NCBI GenBank assembly: GCA_024687205.1
Contig: JAILES010000059.1
Span: 1 to 37,707, forward strand
Direction: 5' to 3'
From: Lachnospiraceae bacterium
GTDB lineage: Bacteria; Bacillota; Clostridia; Lachnospirales; Lachnospiraceae
DNA: 37,707 bases
The notes below the pieces were generated by a model, which did no database searches, was not told the origin of the DNA, and saw only the letters and a list, made by a program, of their open reading frames with translations. Positions 30,675-37,707 of this stretch are shown one piece after another (position 1 is the first letter of the stretch; the number at the start of each line of letters is the position of its first letter). A program made the position numbers and the translations under genes.

Positions 30675-31590
30675 AAGCTTTCTCCCAGGTATCAAGGGCA
30701 TAAGGTCTTCTTTCATCTCCAATGTCTTTTGCATACTGTCCCACAAAAGCCAGGAAGAAATACATATGTTCCAGGGCAGTGATCTGTTCCTGCATTATCA
30801 CCCTGCTCCAGACATTGGCTTCTAGATATTGCCCGCTCAGCTTCATTTCACTTACATATTTGTCCTTGTCAAACGGTACTCTCTTTTCTTCTATACTGAC
30901 CTGCCCGTCATCCGTGATCTCCAGTACCGTATACGGTGCGCTGTTCTTTAAACCGTCCAGCGGCAGGCCGCAGGCCCCCGGATTGATCATACAGATTTCT
31001 TTGCTTTTATCTGTGTAGTTACACTGGACATGGGAATGTCCGAAGATGTAAATCCCTTTCTCAAGCTTTGCAACGGCTTCCTTGAATTCCGGATCTCTCT
31101 CACGTTCATCAGCCATATCCGAAAGTATCTGTTCCGGGGCACGCTCACCCTTTCTGTTTCTTTCCGCGACTGTAACCGAGTTCCAGGTATAGAAAGGATG
31201 GGATCCCATAAAGTCCATGGAAGAGTGTGCCATATGGATCTTTATCCCCTTGTATTCAAAATCATCTCTGTGGGGCAGACTCAAAAGATAATCAAGATTC
31301 TCCCTGCTGACATTTCTGTAACACCAGTACGAGACCTGCATCTGTCCGTCTGTCCAGGTCGACTGATCTTTATCGATAAGGTTTTCCAGATACTTTTCTT
31401 CATTGCCTCTGATGACATGCTTATCATCGATCCCCTTTATGGCTGCAATGCATTCATCGGGCCATGGACCGCTGATACAGTAATCACCCGCAAATAAGAA
31501 AGCAGAGATTCCCTGCTTCTTTGCATCTTCCAGCACAGCCTTAAGTGCGGGGTAATTACCGTGAACATCGGATATTACCGCATATTTCAT
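30643..31590 (-). CDS. Metallophosphoesterase (calcineurin-like)
   Basis: 315 aa. Metal-binding motifs: SDVHGNYPAL (Asp8, His10), AGDYCISG (Asp36), RGNEEKYLEN (Asn63, where the usual GNHE/D His is Glu64) and GHSHVQ. The phosphoesterase domain covers about 1-235; the remaining 80 residues are a helical extension ending EKAYEIWNREYAK. Such enzymes cleave phosphomono- or diesters; the substrate is unknown. First gene of an operon with AadE-like and Nudix genes, under the promoter at 31630-31658. Confidence 0.88.
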   Translation of the reverse strand: MKYAVISDVHGNYPALKAVLEDAKKQGISAFLFAGDYCISGPWPDECIAAIKGIDDKHVIRGNEEKYLENLIDKDQSTWTDGQMQVSYWCYRNVSRENLDYLLSLPHRDDFEYKGIKIHMAHSSMDFMGSHPFYTWNSVTVAERNRKGERAPEQILSDMADERERDPEFKEAVAKLEKGIYIFGHSHVQCNYTDKSKEICMINPGACGLPLDGLKNSAPYTVLEITDDGQVSIEEKRVPFDKDKYVSEMKLSGQYLEANVWSRVIMQEQITALEHMYFFLAFVGQYAKDIGDERRPYALDTWEKAYEIWNREYAK

Positions 31591-31629
31591 ATAACTCTTT
31601 CACTCTCTCTCAAATACTCTCGACTTCTT

Positions 31630-31658
31630 ATTCTATTATTTTTTCCCTGTTCCATCAA
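31630..31658 (-). promoter_or_regulatory. Promoter of the metallophosphoesterase operon
   Basis: TTGATG (31658-31653), a 17-nt spacer and TAGAAT (31635-31630) on the minus strand, 40 nt before ATG 31590 and just after the araC terminator. Confidence 0.65.
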
Positions 31659-31676
31659 GAGTGTATATCGTCATAC

Positions 31677-31704
31677 AAAAAAGGGTTCCGCTTGCGGAAC
31701 CCTT
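31677..31704 (-). terminator. Rho-independent terminator of the xylanase-araC operon
   Basis: On the minus strand AAGGGTTCCGC-AA-GCGGAACCCTT, an 11-bp perfect stem, is followed by a T run, 10 nt after the AraC stop. Confidence 0.92.
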
Positions 31705-31713
31705 GCGTCTCTG

Positions 31714-32580
31714 TCATCGGTTTTTAACAAAAAGTTTTCTGTATTCTCCGGGTGCCATTCCCTTCTCCTCACGGAATACCCTGTTAAAGCTCGGAATGCT
31801 CTGGAAACCCGACAGCATCGCGATCTCCGTTAACGATCTGCCCTCTTCCGAAAGCAGTTCGCTGGCCTTCTCCAGTCTTATCATATTCAGCCATTTACTG
31901 TAATTTAAGCCTGTCACGTTTTTGAATATCCTTGAAAAATACTCTTTGCTTATACCGACCATTTCGGCCATTGCCCCCTGGGAAAGATCATCTGCCGTAA
32001 GATTGTTTTTGATATAATCGGTCACACCCAGCATGCGTCTCATGACATCATCCGTATATCCGTAAGTGTCATCATCCGTAAGTTCGGGTGCAAGCTCTTT
32101 CCTGTATTCAAACAGAGTAAGCATAAATTCCATAAGCAGCATACAGCATCTGATCTCCCGGTCCGGTCTCTCCGAAAAAAAGATATCTTTCATTTTCAAT
32201 GTTATCTTTTTCAATTTGGCTGCCAGCTCCGGATGCGCATGAATGCATATGATATGAAGATTACGATATATATGCATGATCCTTCGCAGGTCGAAAAGTG
32301 AATTAATGAATGCATTGGAAAACTGTATGACCAGTGCTTCACTCCTGTCAGCATCAACAATGGAATGCATTTCCATCGGCCACACTATGACCAGATCACC
32401 AGGCACGAGCTCATATGTATTTTTCCCTACGCTGTATATATTGGTCTTTCCGGGACCGACCAGCAGTATCTCACCATACGAATGCCAGTGATTCTGATAA
32501 CTTCTCTCCTTATATCCCGTGGACATATTGAAAGCGCTCAGATGATCAAAACCGTATACTTCATATGTACTGTAATCCAT
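31714..32580 (-). CDS. AraC-family transcriptional regulator
   Basis: 288 aa. The N-terminal cupin ligand domain (about 1-110) contains 'YQNHWHSYGEILLVGPGKTN' and 'GDLVIVWPMEMHSI'. A helical linker follows, then two helix-turn-helix motifs (about 190-285) with 'SQGAMAEMVGISKEYFSRIF' and 'LTEIAMLSGFQSIPSFNRVF' and the terminal GMAPGEYRK motif. It is 12 nt after the GH10 xylanase gene and so co-transcribed. It is the obvious candidate to sense a xylan-derived sugar and control this operon, perhaps through the 42-bp element at 34226-34267. Confidence 0.93.
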   Translation of the reverse strand: MDYSTYEVYGFDHLSAFNMSTGYKERSYQNHWHSYGEILLVGPGKTNIYSVGKNTYELVPGDLVIVWPMEMHSIVDADRSEALVIQFSNAFINSLFDLRRIMHIYRNLHIICIHAHPELAAKLKKITLKMKDIFFSERPDREIRCCMLLMEFMLTLFEYRKELAPELTDDDTYGYTDDVMRRMLGVTDYIKNNLTADDLSQGAMAEMVGISKEYFSRIFKNVTGLNYSKWLNMIRLEKASELLSEEGRSLTEIAMLSGFQSIPSFNRVFREEKGMAPGEYRKLFVKNR

Positions 32581-32592
32581 AGCCTTATATCC

Positions 32593-33795
32593 TTAACCTG
32601 TCACTATCACTTCTTCTGTATCATTATCAATGTTGATCTCAGTCTGTCCTTTTTCCGTTTCTATCAGGTATTTTCCTTTGAACGCCTCTACCTCAGTCCA
32701 TCCGTTTTCATCGGTCTTTACCGTTGTATCTGTCCACCACTCATTTCTCACGAGATTTTTTAACATATCATAAGAGGGTTTGCGCGAATTATCTTCCCTC
32801 AGATATCCGCTGGGTGCCTTCAGCCAGGCTCCGTCTTTGAAATCCCAGGTGGTGATCGCTTCTACAAGAGGATGTGAGAACAGTATCCTGTACATCTCCT
32901 CTATCTCCTTAGCCTGACGTTCTTCCCCTTCAACTGTCGTCGGCCATTCTTCCACCTGCCAGTCATTCAGATCAACGATATGCGGCGGCATGATCTCTCC
33001 GGATATCAGGGTATTCTCGGTGAAATGGATAGGCAGACCAAAGGAAGAAAAGCGGTCAAGCACCTCCATGAGTTTCTCTTTTCCCCAGTATCCCTGATGT
33101 TGATGTGACTGGATACCGATGGCACTGATCGGTACACCGGCGTTCAGACATCCGTCGATCAGTATCTCATAATTGATCGAAGTATTAAAATCATTGAGGA
33201 GCAGGACTGCATCGGGATTGTTTTCATGCGCTCTTGTAAACACTTCTTTTATCAGACCGACACGGCCTTTTTCCTTGCAGATCCTTGTGATCGCATTATC
33301 ATACTTATCAAATATCGGCATGATAACGACTTCGTTGATCACATCCCACATATCGATGACGCCTTTAAAACCTGTAACTTCCCTGTCTATTCTCTCCAGC
33401 TGTTTTTTCATTATCGTGGCATTATCGTACTTCATAAGCCAGTCTGCACATGCGGTATGCCAGCACAGCGGATGCCCCTTTACCCTGACATCCTTACTTA
33501 CCAGATACTGAGCGGTCTTCATCAAGGTATCCTTATTCGGCTTACCCTCTTCCGTTTCATAACCTCCCCAGTAAAAAGGCAGTGTGGCATAATTAAAGAT
33601 CTCCAGCCAGCTGTCCGTGATCTGCTGCCAGGGTTCGCCTCCTCTCATGACATACGGGATAAAATCAAAAGCCCCGCAGCCAAACAGAAACGCATGATTC
33701 TTCTGATGTATGCCTATGTCCTGTCCTGCTAACGGGAGATTGTTTGTATCCGTGAGCCTGATCTTTTTGGTAACTTTTCTGTGTTTGATATCCAT
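32593..33795 (-). CDS. GH10 endo-1,4-beta-xylanase, intracellular
   Basis: 400 aa. GH10 hallmarks are 'VKGHPLCWHTACADWL', the acid/base Glu155 in 'DMWDVINEVV', 'DAVLLLNDFNT', 'ISAIGIQSHQHQGYW' and the nucleophile Glu260 in 'LPIHFTENTL' (usually xTELD). A short C-terminal beta module follows (about 335-400). A region of about 30 residues before the barrel (KVTKKIRLTDTNNLPLAGQD) resembles a small beta domain. No signal peptide, so it should act on imported xylo-oligosaccharides. GGAGAG lies 6 nt before the ATG. In operon with araC. Confidence 0.94.
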   Translation of the reverse strand: MDIKHRKVTKKIRLTDTNNLPLAGQDIGIHQKNHAFLFGCGAFDFIPYVMRGGEPWQQITDSWLEIFNYATLPFYWGGYETEEGKPNKDTLMKTAQYLVSKDVRVKGHPLCWHTACADWLMKYDNATIMKKQLERIDREVTGFKGVIDMWDVINEVVIMPIFDKYDNAITRICKEKGRVGLIKEVFTRAHENNPDAVLLLNDFNTSINYEILIDGCLNAGVPISAIGIQSHQHQGYWGKEKLMEVLDRFSSFGLPIHFTENTLISGEIMPPHIVDLNDWQVEEWPTTVEGEERQAKEIEEMYRILFSHPLVEAITTWDFKDGAWLKAPSGYLREDNSRKPSYDMLKNLVRNEWWTDTTVKTDENGWTEVEAFKGKYLIETEKGQTEINIDNDTEEVIVTG

Positions 33796-33831
33796 GTTAT
33801 TCTCTCCTTCTTTAGTTCGTCTTTTTTTAAT

Positions 33832-33859
33832 AAGAGCCCCCGGATATCCGAGAGCTCTT
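33832..33859 (-). promoter_or_regulatory. Long hairpin before the xylanase gene
   Basis: On the minus strand AAGAGCTCTCGG and CCGGGGGCTCTT pair over 12 bp (two G-U) around ATAT. No T run follows on the minus strand (ATTAAAAAAAG does), so it is not a standard terminator. It may be a processing or stability element between the 60-aa gene and the xylanase. Confidence 0.5.
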
Positions 33860-33878
33860 AGAGGGGGGGAAAAGTGTA

Positions 33879-34061
33879 TCAGCTAACCTTCTTCAGGTCT
33901 GCTTTTGCAATGGTAAGCTCATAATATGTATCATCCATGAGCTCACCACCTTTTACTCTGAGATGATATTCAATATTTCTTTCTTCCAGTTTCTTCACCA
34001 TCTCGTCTTTCTGTGATTCTTTGTAATACACCAGTTTGATTTTTCTTGTAAATATACTCAT
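33879..34061 (-). CDS. Hypothetical protein, 60 aa
   Basis: A small soluble protein with an alternating beta-alpha-beta-beta pattern: 'MSIFTRKIKLVYYKESQ', helix 'KDEMVKKLEERNI', strand 'EYHLRVKGG', strand 'TYYELTIAKADL'. I do not recognise the family; the pattern is like small ferredoxin-fold proteins. AAGGAGG lies 8 nt before the ATG. It is 83 nt upstream of the xylanase gene on the same strand and may share its transcript, which would start at the promoter at 34202-34230. Confidence 0.78.
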   Translation of the reverse strand: MSIFTRKIKLVYYKESQKDEMVKKLEERNIEYHLRVKGGELMDDTYYELTIAKADLKKVS

Positions 34062-34089
34062 CTCTTTATCCTCCTTGAATCCTTTGAGT

Positions 34090-34118
34090 TTGACTTTAGT
34101 TTATGTGTACACTATAGT
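34090..34118 (+). promoter_or_regulatory. Plus-strand promoter-like sequence
   Basis: TTGACT, 17-nt spacer, TATAGT. The spacer contains the palindrome GTGTACAC. No plus-strand gene of normal size follows; a 25-codon hydrophobic ORF (34131-34208) begins directly against GGGGAGG. Confidence 0.4.
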
Positions 34119-34169
34119 CTCTCGGGGAGGATGTTGCTCATTATTTCTTTAACAGCCACATATCATTTT

Positions 34170-34198
34170 TTGACTTGTATATTTACCGCTTCTATGAT
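34170..34198 (+). promoter_or_regulatory. Second plus-strand promoter-like sequence
   Basis: TTGACT, 17-nt spacer, TATGAT, 80 nt after the first. It would transcribe rightward, antisense to the 3' end of the HD-GYP gene. Confidence 0.4.
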
Positions 34199-34201
34199 CA
34201 T

Positions 34202-34267
34202 ATTTTAAAGCCGCAACCGCTTATTGTCATACCGATATTTGTTGTAAACATATTCATTTTTGGTATA
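34202..34267 (-). promoter_or_regulatory. Promoter with 42-bp shared element, copy B
   Basis: The minus-strand promoter reads ATGACA (34230-34225), a 17-nt spacer and TAAAAT (34207-34202), leading to the 60-aa and xylanase genes. The element at 34226-34267 ends in the -35 box, exactly as in the yczE copy, with arms ATACC and GGTAT. The leader to ATG 34061 would be about 134 nt. Confidence 0.5.
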
Positions 34268-34277
34268 TTTTCGCATA

Positions 34278-35603
34278 TCATTCATGTAGCTTATAGTCCT
34301 TGTCCTCATCAATGATCCGTATCATATATCCGGCGATCTCGGGATCGAACTGTGAGCCGCTGTTCTTCTCAAGTTCCGACTTAACCTTTTCCTGGGGCAG
34401 ATATTTCCTGTAGCTTCTGTTGCTTGTCATGGCATCATAGCTGTCCGCCACGGCTATGATCCTGGCCATAAGCGGTATCTCTTCTCCGCTCTTTCTGTCA
34501 GGATAGCCTTTACCGTCATATCTCTCATGGTGCCACCTGGCTCCGGTCACCAGATCGGGACGGCTCTTTATCTCCGAAAGTATCTCGTATCCGAGTCCGG
34601 GATGTATTTTGATCACGGCATACTGTTCATCTGTCAGAGGCCCCGGACTGTTGATTATCTCATTGGGCACACCTATCTTACCGAGGTCGTGCAATAGTCC
34701 CATGTAATAGATATCCTCGCATTCAGTCGGGGACATTCCCATTCTCTCTGCGATCATCCTGGAATATTTTGCCACTCTTATGGAATGCCCCTTGGTATAT
34801 TCATCTTTGGCATCGATGGTATGCGCAAGAGCTTCCATGACTTCTACGGAAAGGGTTTTTATTTCATTTTTTGCTGTTTCAATCTCTTCCTTCTGGTGAG
34901 TGATCTCATGTATGTAGCTCAGATCCTTAAGGATAGTGTTAAAGGTGACCAGCATCAACAGTTCCGTAAAGATAAAAACAATATTGAGCACTAAGCGCAT
35001 ATCATTATCCCCACCGCTCCAGGTCATGCTCGCAAGCAGCGTGATACTGACCAGGATGAAGGAGGCCGTCAGAAAATAAAACTCCGCTTTGTTGATCTGC
35101 CTTTTTTCCTTTGACAGCACAATGATCTTACTTAAGATATTACGACAGAAAATGAAATTGATCAGAACAACGATAATGGTATATGTGATCCCGAAAACAA
35201 CTCCAACGAAAGACATTACCACGATAGAAAAACCAAACAGCTCTATACTGTAGAACATCAGATAGGTAAAAGCTGCTACAGTCCTGTTCTTTTTTCCGAA
35301 AACTATGATATACAGGCCCAGCCATATAGCGAGAAAGGCTGTCACACATAAAGTGATGCCTAATCTCATAGTAAAGTAATTATCCCCCAAAATGCTTTGC
35401 ACAACGTCAATATAGTCTGTAGGCACAAAAGCCGCCAGGAGAAATGAATTCAGAGGAAACAGAATTACGGAGAGTACGAAATTGATAATATTCCGGATAA
35501 TGGAACATTTCCCGATAAAACAAACTTTAGTGATATAGATATAGGTTATTATCTGTATTGCCATACAGACGATAAAGGGCATATCCTCTATAAAATCTTT
35601 CAT
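34278..35603 (-). CDS. HD-GYP domain cyclic-di-GMP phosphodiesterase, membrane-bound
   Basis: 441 aa. Six or seven transmembrane helices occupy residues 1-230, followed by a short coiled coil (DLSYIHEITHQKEEIETAKN) and an HD-GYP domain (about 250-435). The metal and GYP motifs are 'HTIDAKDEYTKGHSIRVAKY', 'GLLHDLGKIGVP', 'HPGLGYEIL', 'RWHHERYDGKGYPD' and 'IIAVADSYDAMTSNRSYR'; all expected residues are present. Such enzymes hydrolyse c-di-GMP to pGpG/GMP. The integral sensor suggests an envelope or small-molecule signal. It lies 13 nt after the lipoprotein gene and may be co-transcribed with it. Confidence 0.93.
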   Translation of the reverse strand: MKDFIEDMPFIVCMAIQIITYIYITKVCFIGKCSIIRNIINFVLSVILFPLNSFLLAAFVPTDYIDVVQSILGDNYFTMRLGITLCVTAFLAIWLGLYIIVFGKKNRTVAAFTYLMFYSIELFGFSIVVMSFVGVVFGITYTIIVVLINFIFCRNILSKIIVLSKEKRQINKAEFYFLTASFILVSITLLASMTWSGGDNDMRLVLNIVFIFTELLMLVTFNTILKDLSYIHEITHQKEEIETAKNEIKTLSVEVMEALAHTIDAKDEYTKGHSIRVAKYSRMIAERMGMSPTECEDIYYMGLLHDLGKIGVPNEIINSPGPLTDEQYAVIKIHPGLGYEILSEIKSRPDLVTGARWHHERYDGKGYPDRKSGEEIPLMARIIAVADSYDAMTSNRSYRKYLPQEKVKSELEKNSGSQFDPEIAGYMIRIIDEDKDYKLHE

Positions 35604-35616
35604 TGCTTTCTCCTTC

Positions 35617-36486
35617 TCAGGAATCCGTGAACTCTTCTATAGTATACACGCCGTTATCACCGGGTAAGGTCATGAATTCAGCGGAACCATATGCCTCTGC
35701 CTTCTTTACGACCTCTTCTTTAGTGGACACGACACCGCATTTTTTCACCACATGGTTCCACTCCGTCGCTCCCCAGGAAACCGTGGTGGATTCAACTATA
35801 ACATATTCATAGCCCTGCTTTATGTCATATACGTAAGTCTGGTATGTCTGCTCTCCCGAACCGCCGCGCAATATCGCGATATAGTTATCAGCCGGTCCGC
35901 CGAATTCGTTCATATATGCCACTTCAGACATCATATGGCAGGCTTCTGTAAGCTTGTCCTTATTATCCAGTTCATATATGGCGTTATCCGTATGTATGCG
36001 CTGCCCGTCAAGTACTATATTCACCTGACTGCCGTCCGGCAGTCCGAATACTATATCCTCCCCGCCGTCCATCACATAGTCCATCTTATCCGGATCTGTT
36101 ATGACTTCCTTTATCGTCACTTCTCTGAAGCCCTCGACAAAGTCGTTTATGACCTCCGCATCATCCGTATCGGAAGTAACATATCCTGCTTCGCCTCCCT
36201 GACCGTAGAGCAGTATTACAGGTATTACCCTGCCTTCAATGATATCATCAAAGGCATCATCATCGATTATATCCTGTATCGGGTATTTCTTCGTCTTCCC
36301 TGTGCTGCTTGCCGGGTCTGCATTCTGCTGACCGTCATGATCCTGCTCTGTATACTGATCCGTATCACTTTCGTCAGCTTCCCTGACTCTGTCAACCTGA
36401 TAGGAAACTTCGACAGTCTCTTCCTTTTGCCCGCAGGCACTCATCATAAATACAGCCAGTCCGAGTATTACAAATATCTTCTTCAT
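35617..36486 (-). CDS. Lipoprotein of unknown function, 289 aa
   Basis: Lipoprotein signal MKKIFVILGLAVFMMSAC (lipobox MSAC, Cys18). A Glu/Asp/Gln/Ser-rich linker (about 22-75: EADESDTDQYTEQDHDGQQN and following) leads to a globular domain of about 200 residues with beta strands such as 'GRVIPVILLYGQGGEAGYVT' and 'GSQVNIVLDGQRIHTDNAIY'. No family is recognised. The low-complexity acidic linker is typical of surface lipoproteins crossing the Gram-positive wall. Adjacent to the HD-GYP gene. Confidence 0.82.
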   Translation of the reverse strand: MKKIFVILGLAVFMMSACGQKEETVEVSYQVDRVREADESDTDQYTEQDHDGQQNADPASSTGKTKKYPIQDIIDDDAFDDIIEGRVIPVILLYGQGGEAGYVTSDTDDAEVINDFVEGFREVTIKEVITDPDKMDYVMDGGEDIVFGLPDGSQVNIVLDGQRIHTDNAIYELDNKDKLTEACHMMSEVAYMNEFGGPADNYIAILRGGSGEQTYQTYVYDIKQGYEYVIVESTTVSWGATEWNHVVKKCGVVSTKEEVVKKAEAYGSAEFMTLPGDNGVYTIEEFTDS

Positions 36487-36562
36487 ATGATCCCCCCGCT
36501 TTATATTGGTATATCTACTCTACGAATAAACCCGTGGGGATTTATGGTTTTCCGGAAGCATA

Positions 36563-36781
36563 CTATTCCTTTTCCCTCAGATGCAGGTCGGAATATGCGT
36601 CCAGCTTGCCTACGCACTGATTTGCATCCATGCCGTATACACGGCAGCCTTTGTGGGATACTTTCTCAGCAACCGTCTGTTCATCGTCGTATTCCACGCT
36701 CATACGTACGGTTCCGTTCTGTACTTCTGCATCAAGACGTGAAAGCACGCTGTCTATCAGGGATTTATCTATCTCGTCCAT
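36563..36781 (-). CDS. Hypothetical protein, 72 aa
   Basis: A small acidic protein starting MDEIDKSLIDSVLSRLDAEV, then 'VRMSVEYDDEQTVAEKVSHK' and a Cys-containing turn 'GCRVYGMDANQCVGKLDAY'. A helical N-terminus is followed by beta strands. No family recognised. It lies 19 nt after the glycerol-1-phosphate dehydrogenase-like gene on the same strand and could be its co-transcribed partner. GGAGGAG precedes the ATG. Confidence 0.7.
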   Translation of the reverse strand: MDEIDKSLIDSVLSRLDAEVQNGTVRMSVEYDDEQTVAEKVSHKGCRVYGMDANQCVGKLDAYSDLHLREKE

Positions 36782-36800
36782 TTTTCTCCTCCGCCTTAAC

Positions 36801-37707
36801 TTACAAGCGCTCTTCCATCAAATCATAGATCTCTCCGAGCACTTTATCACTGAGATCCGCTTCATTAAGGATCGTGTATCTGTCGGCTCTCGTGGAAGCC
36901 GCCTTCTGCCAGGCACCGGTAAATATCTCTTTGGTCACTTTATTATCCGAAGGTTTTGCGGGAATGCCATATCCTTTTATCAGGCCTATTATTGTTTCCG
37001 GATTACGTCCCTGGAAGATGCAGGCGCCGACACTTCCCATTGCGACCGCTATACCATGGGGTACATTTACTTCCTCGGAATAACATTCTTCAAGAGCGTG
37101 ACAGAAAAGATGCTCGGAACCGGAGCTCGGTCTTGATGAGCCTGCTATCTCCATTGCAAGTCCGCCCATTACAAGTGCTCTCGTGAGTCTTGTCAGGAAT
37201 TCGTCACTCTTTAGTTCCGCATCCCTGCAGTGTTTCAGCGAATCATATGCCATCCTCGACATTATGTATGCGAAATCATCAAGCTTGTCACCTGCTTTAT
37301 CACCCGCCAGCCTCCAGTCAAACAGGGCCGTATCCTTTGATATCGTATCTCCTATGCCTGAGAGCAGTTGCCTCATGGGTGCACTCTTTATCACATCGGT
37401 ATCAACGAGTATCGCATCGGGAATAGTGCATTTAAAACTCTTTCTGGCCCTGCCCTCGGTACCGAGCACAGCCACGGGGGACGCAAGGGAATCATTCGAA
37501 AGCGTGGTGGGAAGAGAGATATATTTTGCCTTCGAAACAAAGGCCGCGAACTTCGCAAGATCAAGTACCGTTCCTCCGCCAAAACCTATCACCACTTTTA
37601 TATCCTGCATGGTTATGTATTTTGCGAGCGCTGCCGCGCTGTCATAATCGGCCGAAGTGATAAGATAAAGCTCACACCTGTCGAAATCGCGCATTATCTC
37701 GGAGATG
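36801..37707 (-). CDS. Glycerol-1-phosphate dehydrogenase-like (EgsA/AraM), 5' end outside window
   Basis: The frame is open to the window edge (residues ISEI precede the first internal Met), so the N-terminus lies outside. The NAD(P)-binding motif 'VIGFGGGTVLDLAKFAAF', 'YISLPTTLSNDSLASPVAVL', the metal ligands Asp in 'GIGDTISKDTALFDWRL' and His in 'GSEHLFCHALEE' and 'VNVPHGIAVAMGSV' match the iron/zinc alcohol dehydrogenase branch that makes sn-glycerol-1-phosphate from dihydroxyacetone phosphate. In Bacillus AraM/EgsA feeds prenyl-ether lipid synthesis. Other dehydroquinate synthase-like enzymes of this superfamily remain possible. Confidence 0.82.
   Translation of the reverse strand, partial: ISEIMRDFDRCELYLITSADYDSAAALAKYITMQDIKVVIGFGGGTVLDLAKFAAFVSKAKYISLPTTLSNDSLASPVAVLGTEGRARKSFKCTIPDAILVDTDVIKSAPMRQLLSGIGDTISKDTALFDWRLAGDKAGDKLDDFAYIMSRMAYDSLKHCRDAELKSDEFLTRLTRALVMGGLAMEIAGSSRPSSGSEHLFCHALEECYSEEVNVPHGIAVAMGSVGACIFQGRNPETIIGLIKGYGIPAKPSDNKVTKEIFTGAWQKAASTRADRYTILNEADLSDKVLGEIYDLMEERL

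Noticed and set aside
33226..33732. Plus-strand ORF of 168 codons inside the xylanase gene
   Set aside because: It is an antisense shadow of a well-supported GH10 gene.
34131..34208. 25-aa hydrophobic ORF on the plus strand as an established toxin gene
   Set aside because: GGGGAGG abuts the ATG with no spacer, which is poor for initiation; kept only as part of a finding on the promoters.
35752..36828. Long plus-strand ORF of 358 codons
   Set aside because: It runs antisense to the lipoprotein gene, is rich in Ile/Tyr/Arg/His in the manner of shadow frames and has no initiation signals.

Overview
The window reads as chromosome of a Gram-positive, moderate-GC Clostridia bacterium, most likely a Lachnospiraceae of the Butyrivibrio/Pseudobutyrivibrio type. 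Supporting this are strong GGAGG ribosome binding sites, lipoboxes, LytTR-DUF3021 and YczE genes, a Bce/MacB-like transporter with its own two-component system, and cytoplasmic xylan enzymes (GH10, CE15, CE1). Nearly all genes lie on the minus strand; the exceptions are a broken lipoprotein gene and the LytTR-DUF3021 pair. I saw no rRNA, tRNA, CRISPR array, insertion sequence or phage gene. Genus-level assignment is inference.

1-9100: end of a GNAT gene and a NudC-type Nudix gene, preceded by a promoter-hairpin leader. Next comes one co-directional block: OmpR regulator, histidine kinase, ABC ATPase, large FtsX-type permease and a secreted serine hydrolase. It is probably an envelope-stress or antimicrobial-peptide module. 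8970-18370: a string of small metabolic and housecleaning genes (GNAT plus a coupled 43-aa membrane protein, HAD, HD, Zn-dependent phospholipase C-like, Nudix, membrane proteins, SDR, YczE, HAD, DUF4846 lipoprotein, aat). Three copies of a GGGGACGGTTCC palindromic repeat lie in the first 11 kb. A plus-strand lipoprotein gene is split by one in-frame stop.

18375-20460: a CE15 glucuronoyl esterase and a CE1 esterase in one operon, both without signal peptides. 20550-21570: LytTR-DUF3021. 21600-25100: an unusual operon of an unknown 163-aa protein, a coupled 41-aa ORF, a soluble FtsH-like AAA+/M41 protease, a WYL regulator, a coupled 20-aa ORF and a truncated histidine phosphatase. 25490-29120: a NarL-type regulator with two membrane kinases, one lacking recognisable ATP-binding boxes. 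29130-31660: metallophosphoesterase, aminoglycoside 6-adenylyltransferase-like and Nudix genes.

31700-34270: AraC regulator, GH10 xylanase and a 60-aa protein. Upstream is a 42-bp element that also occurs upstream of yczE, 19 kb away; in both places it ends on a -35-like hexamer. 34278-37707: HD-GYP phosphodiesterase, a lipoprotein, a 72-aa protein and a partial glycerol-1-phosphate dehydrogenase-like gene. The best candidates for something undescribed are the soluble FtsH/WYL operon, the shared 42-bp element, the cytoplasmic xylan-ester pathway and the leader RNA before nudC.
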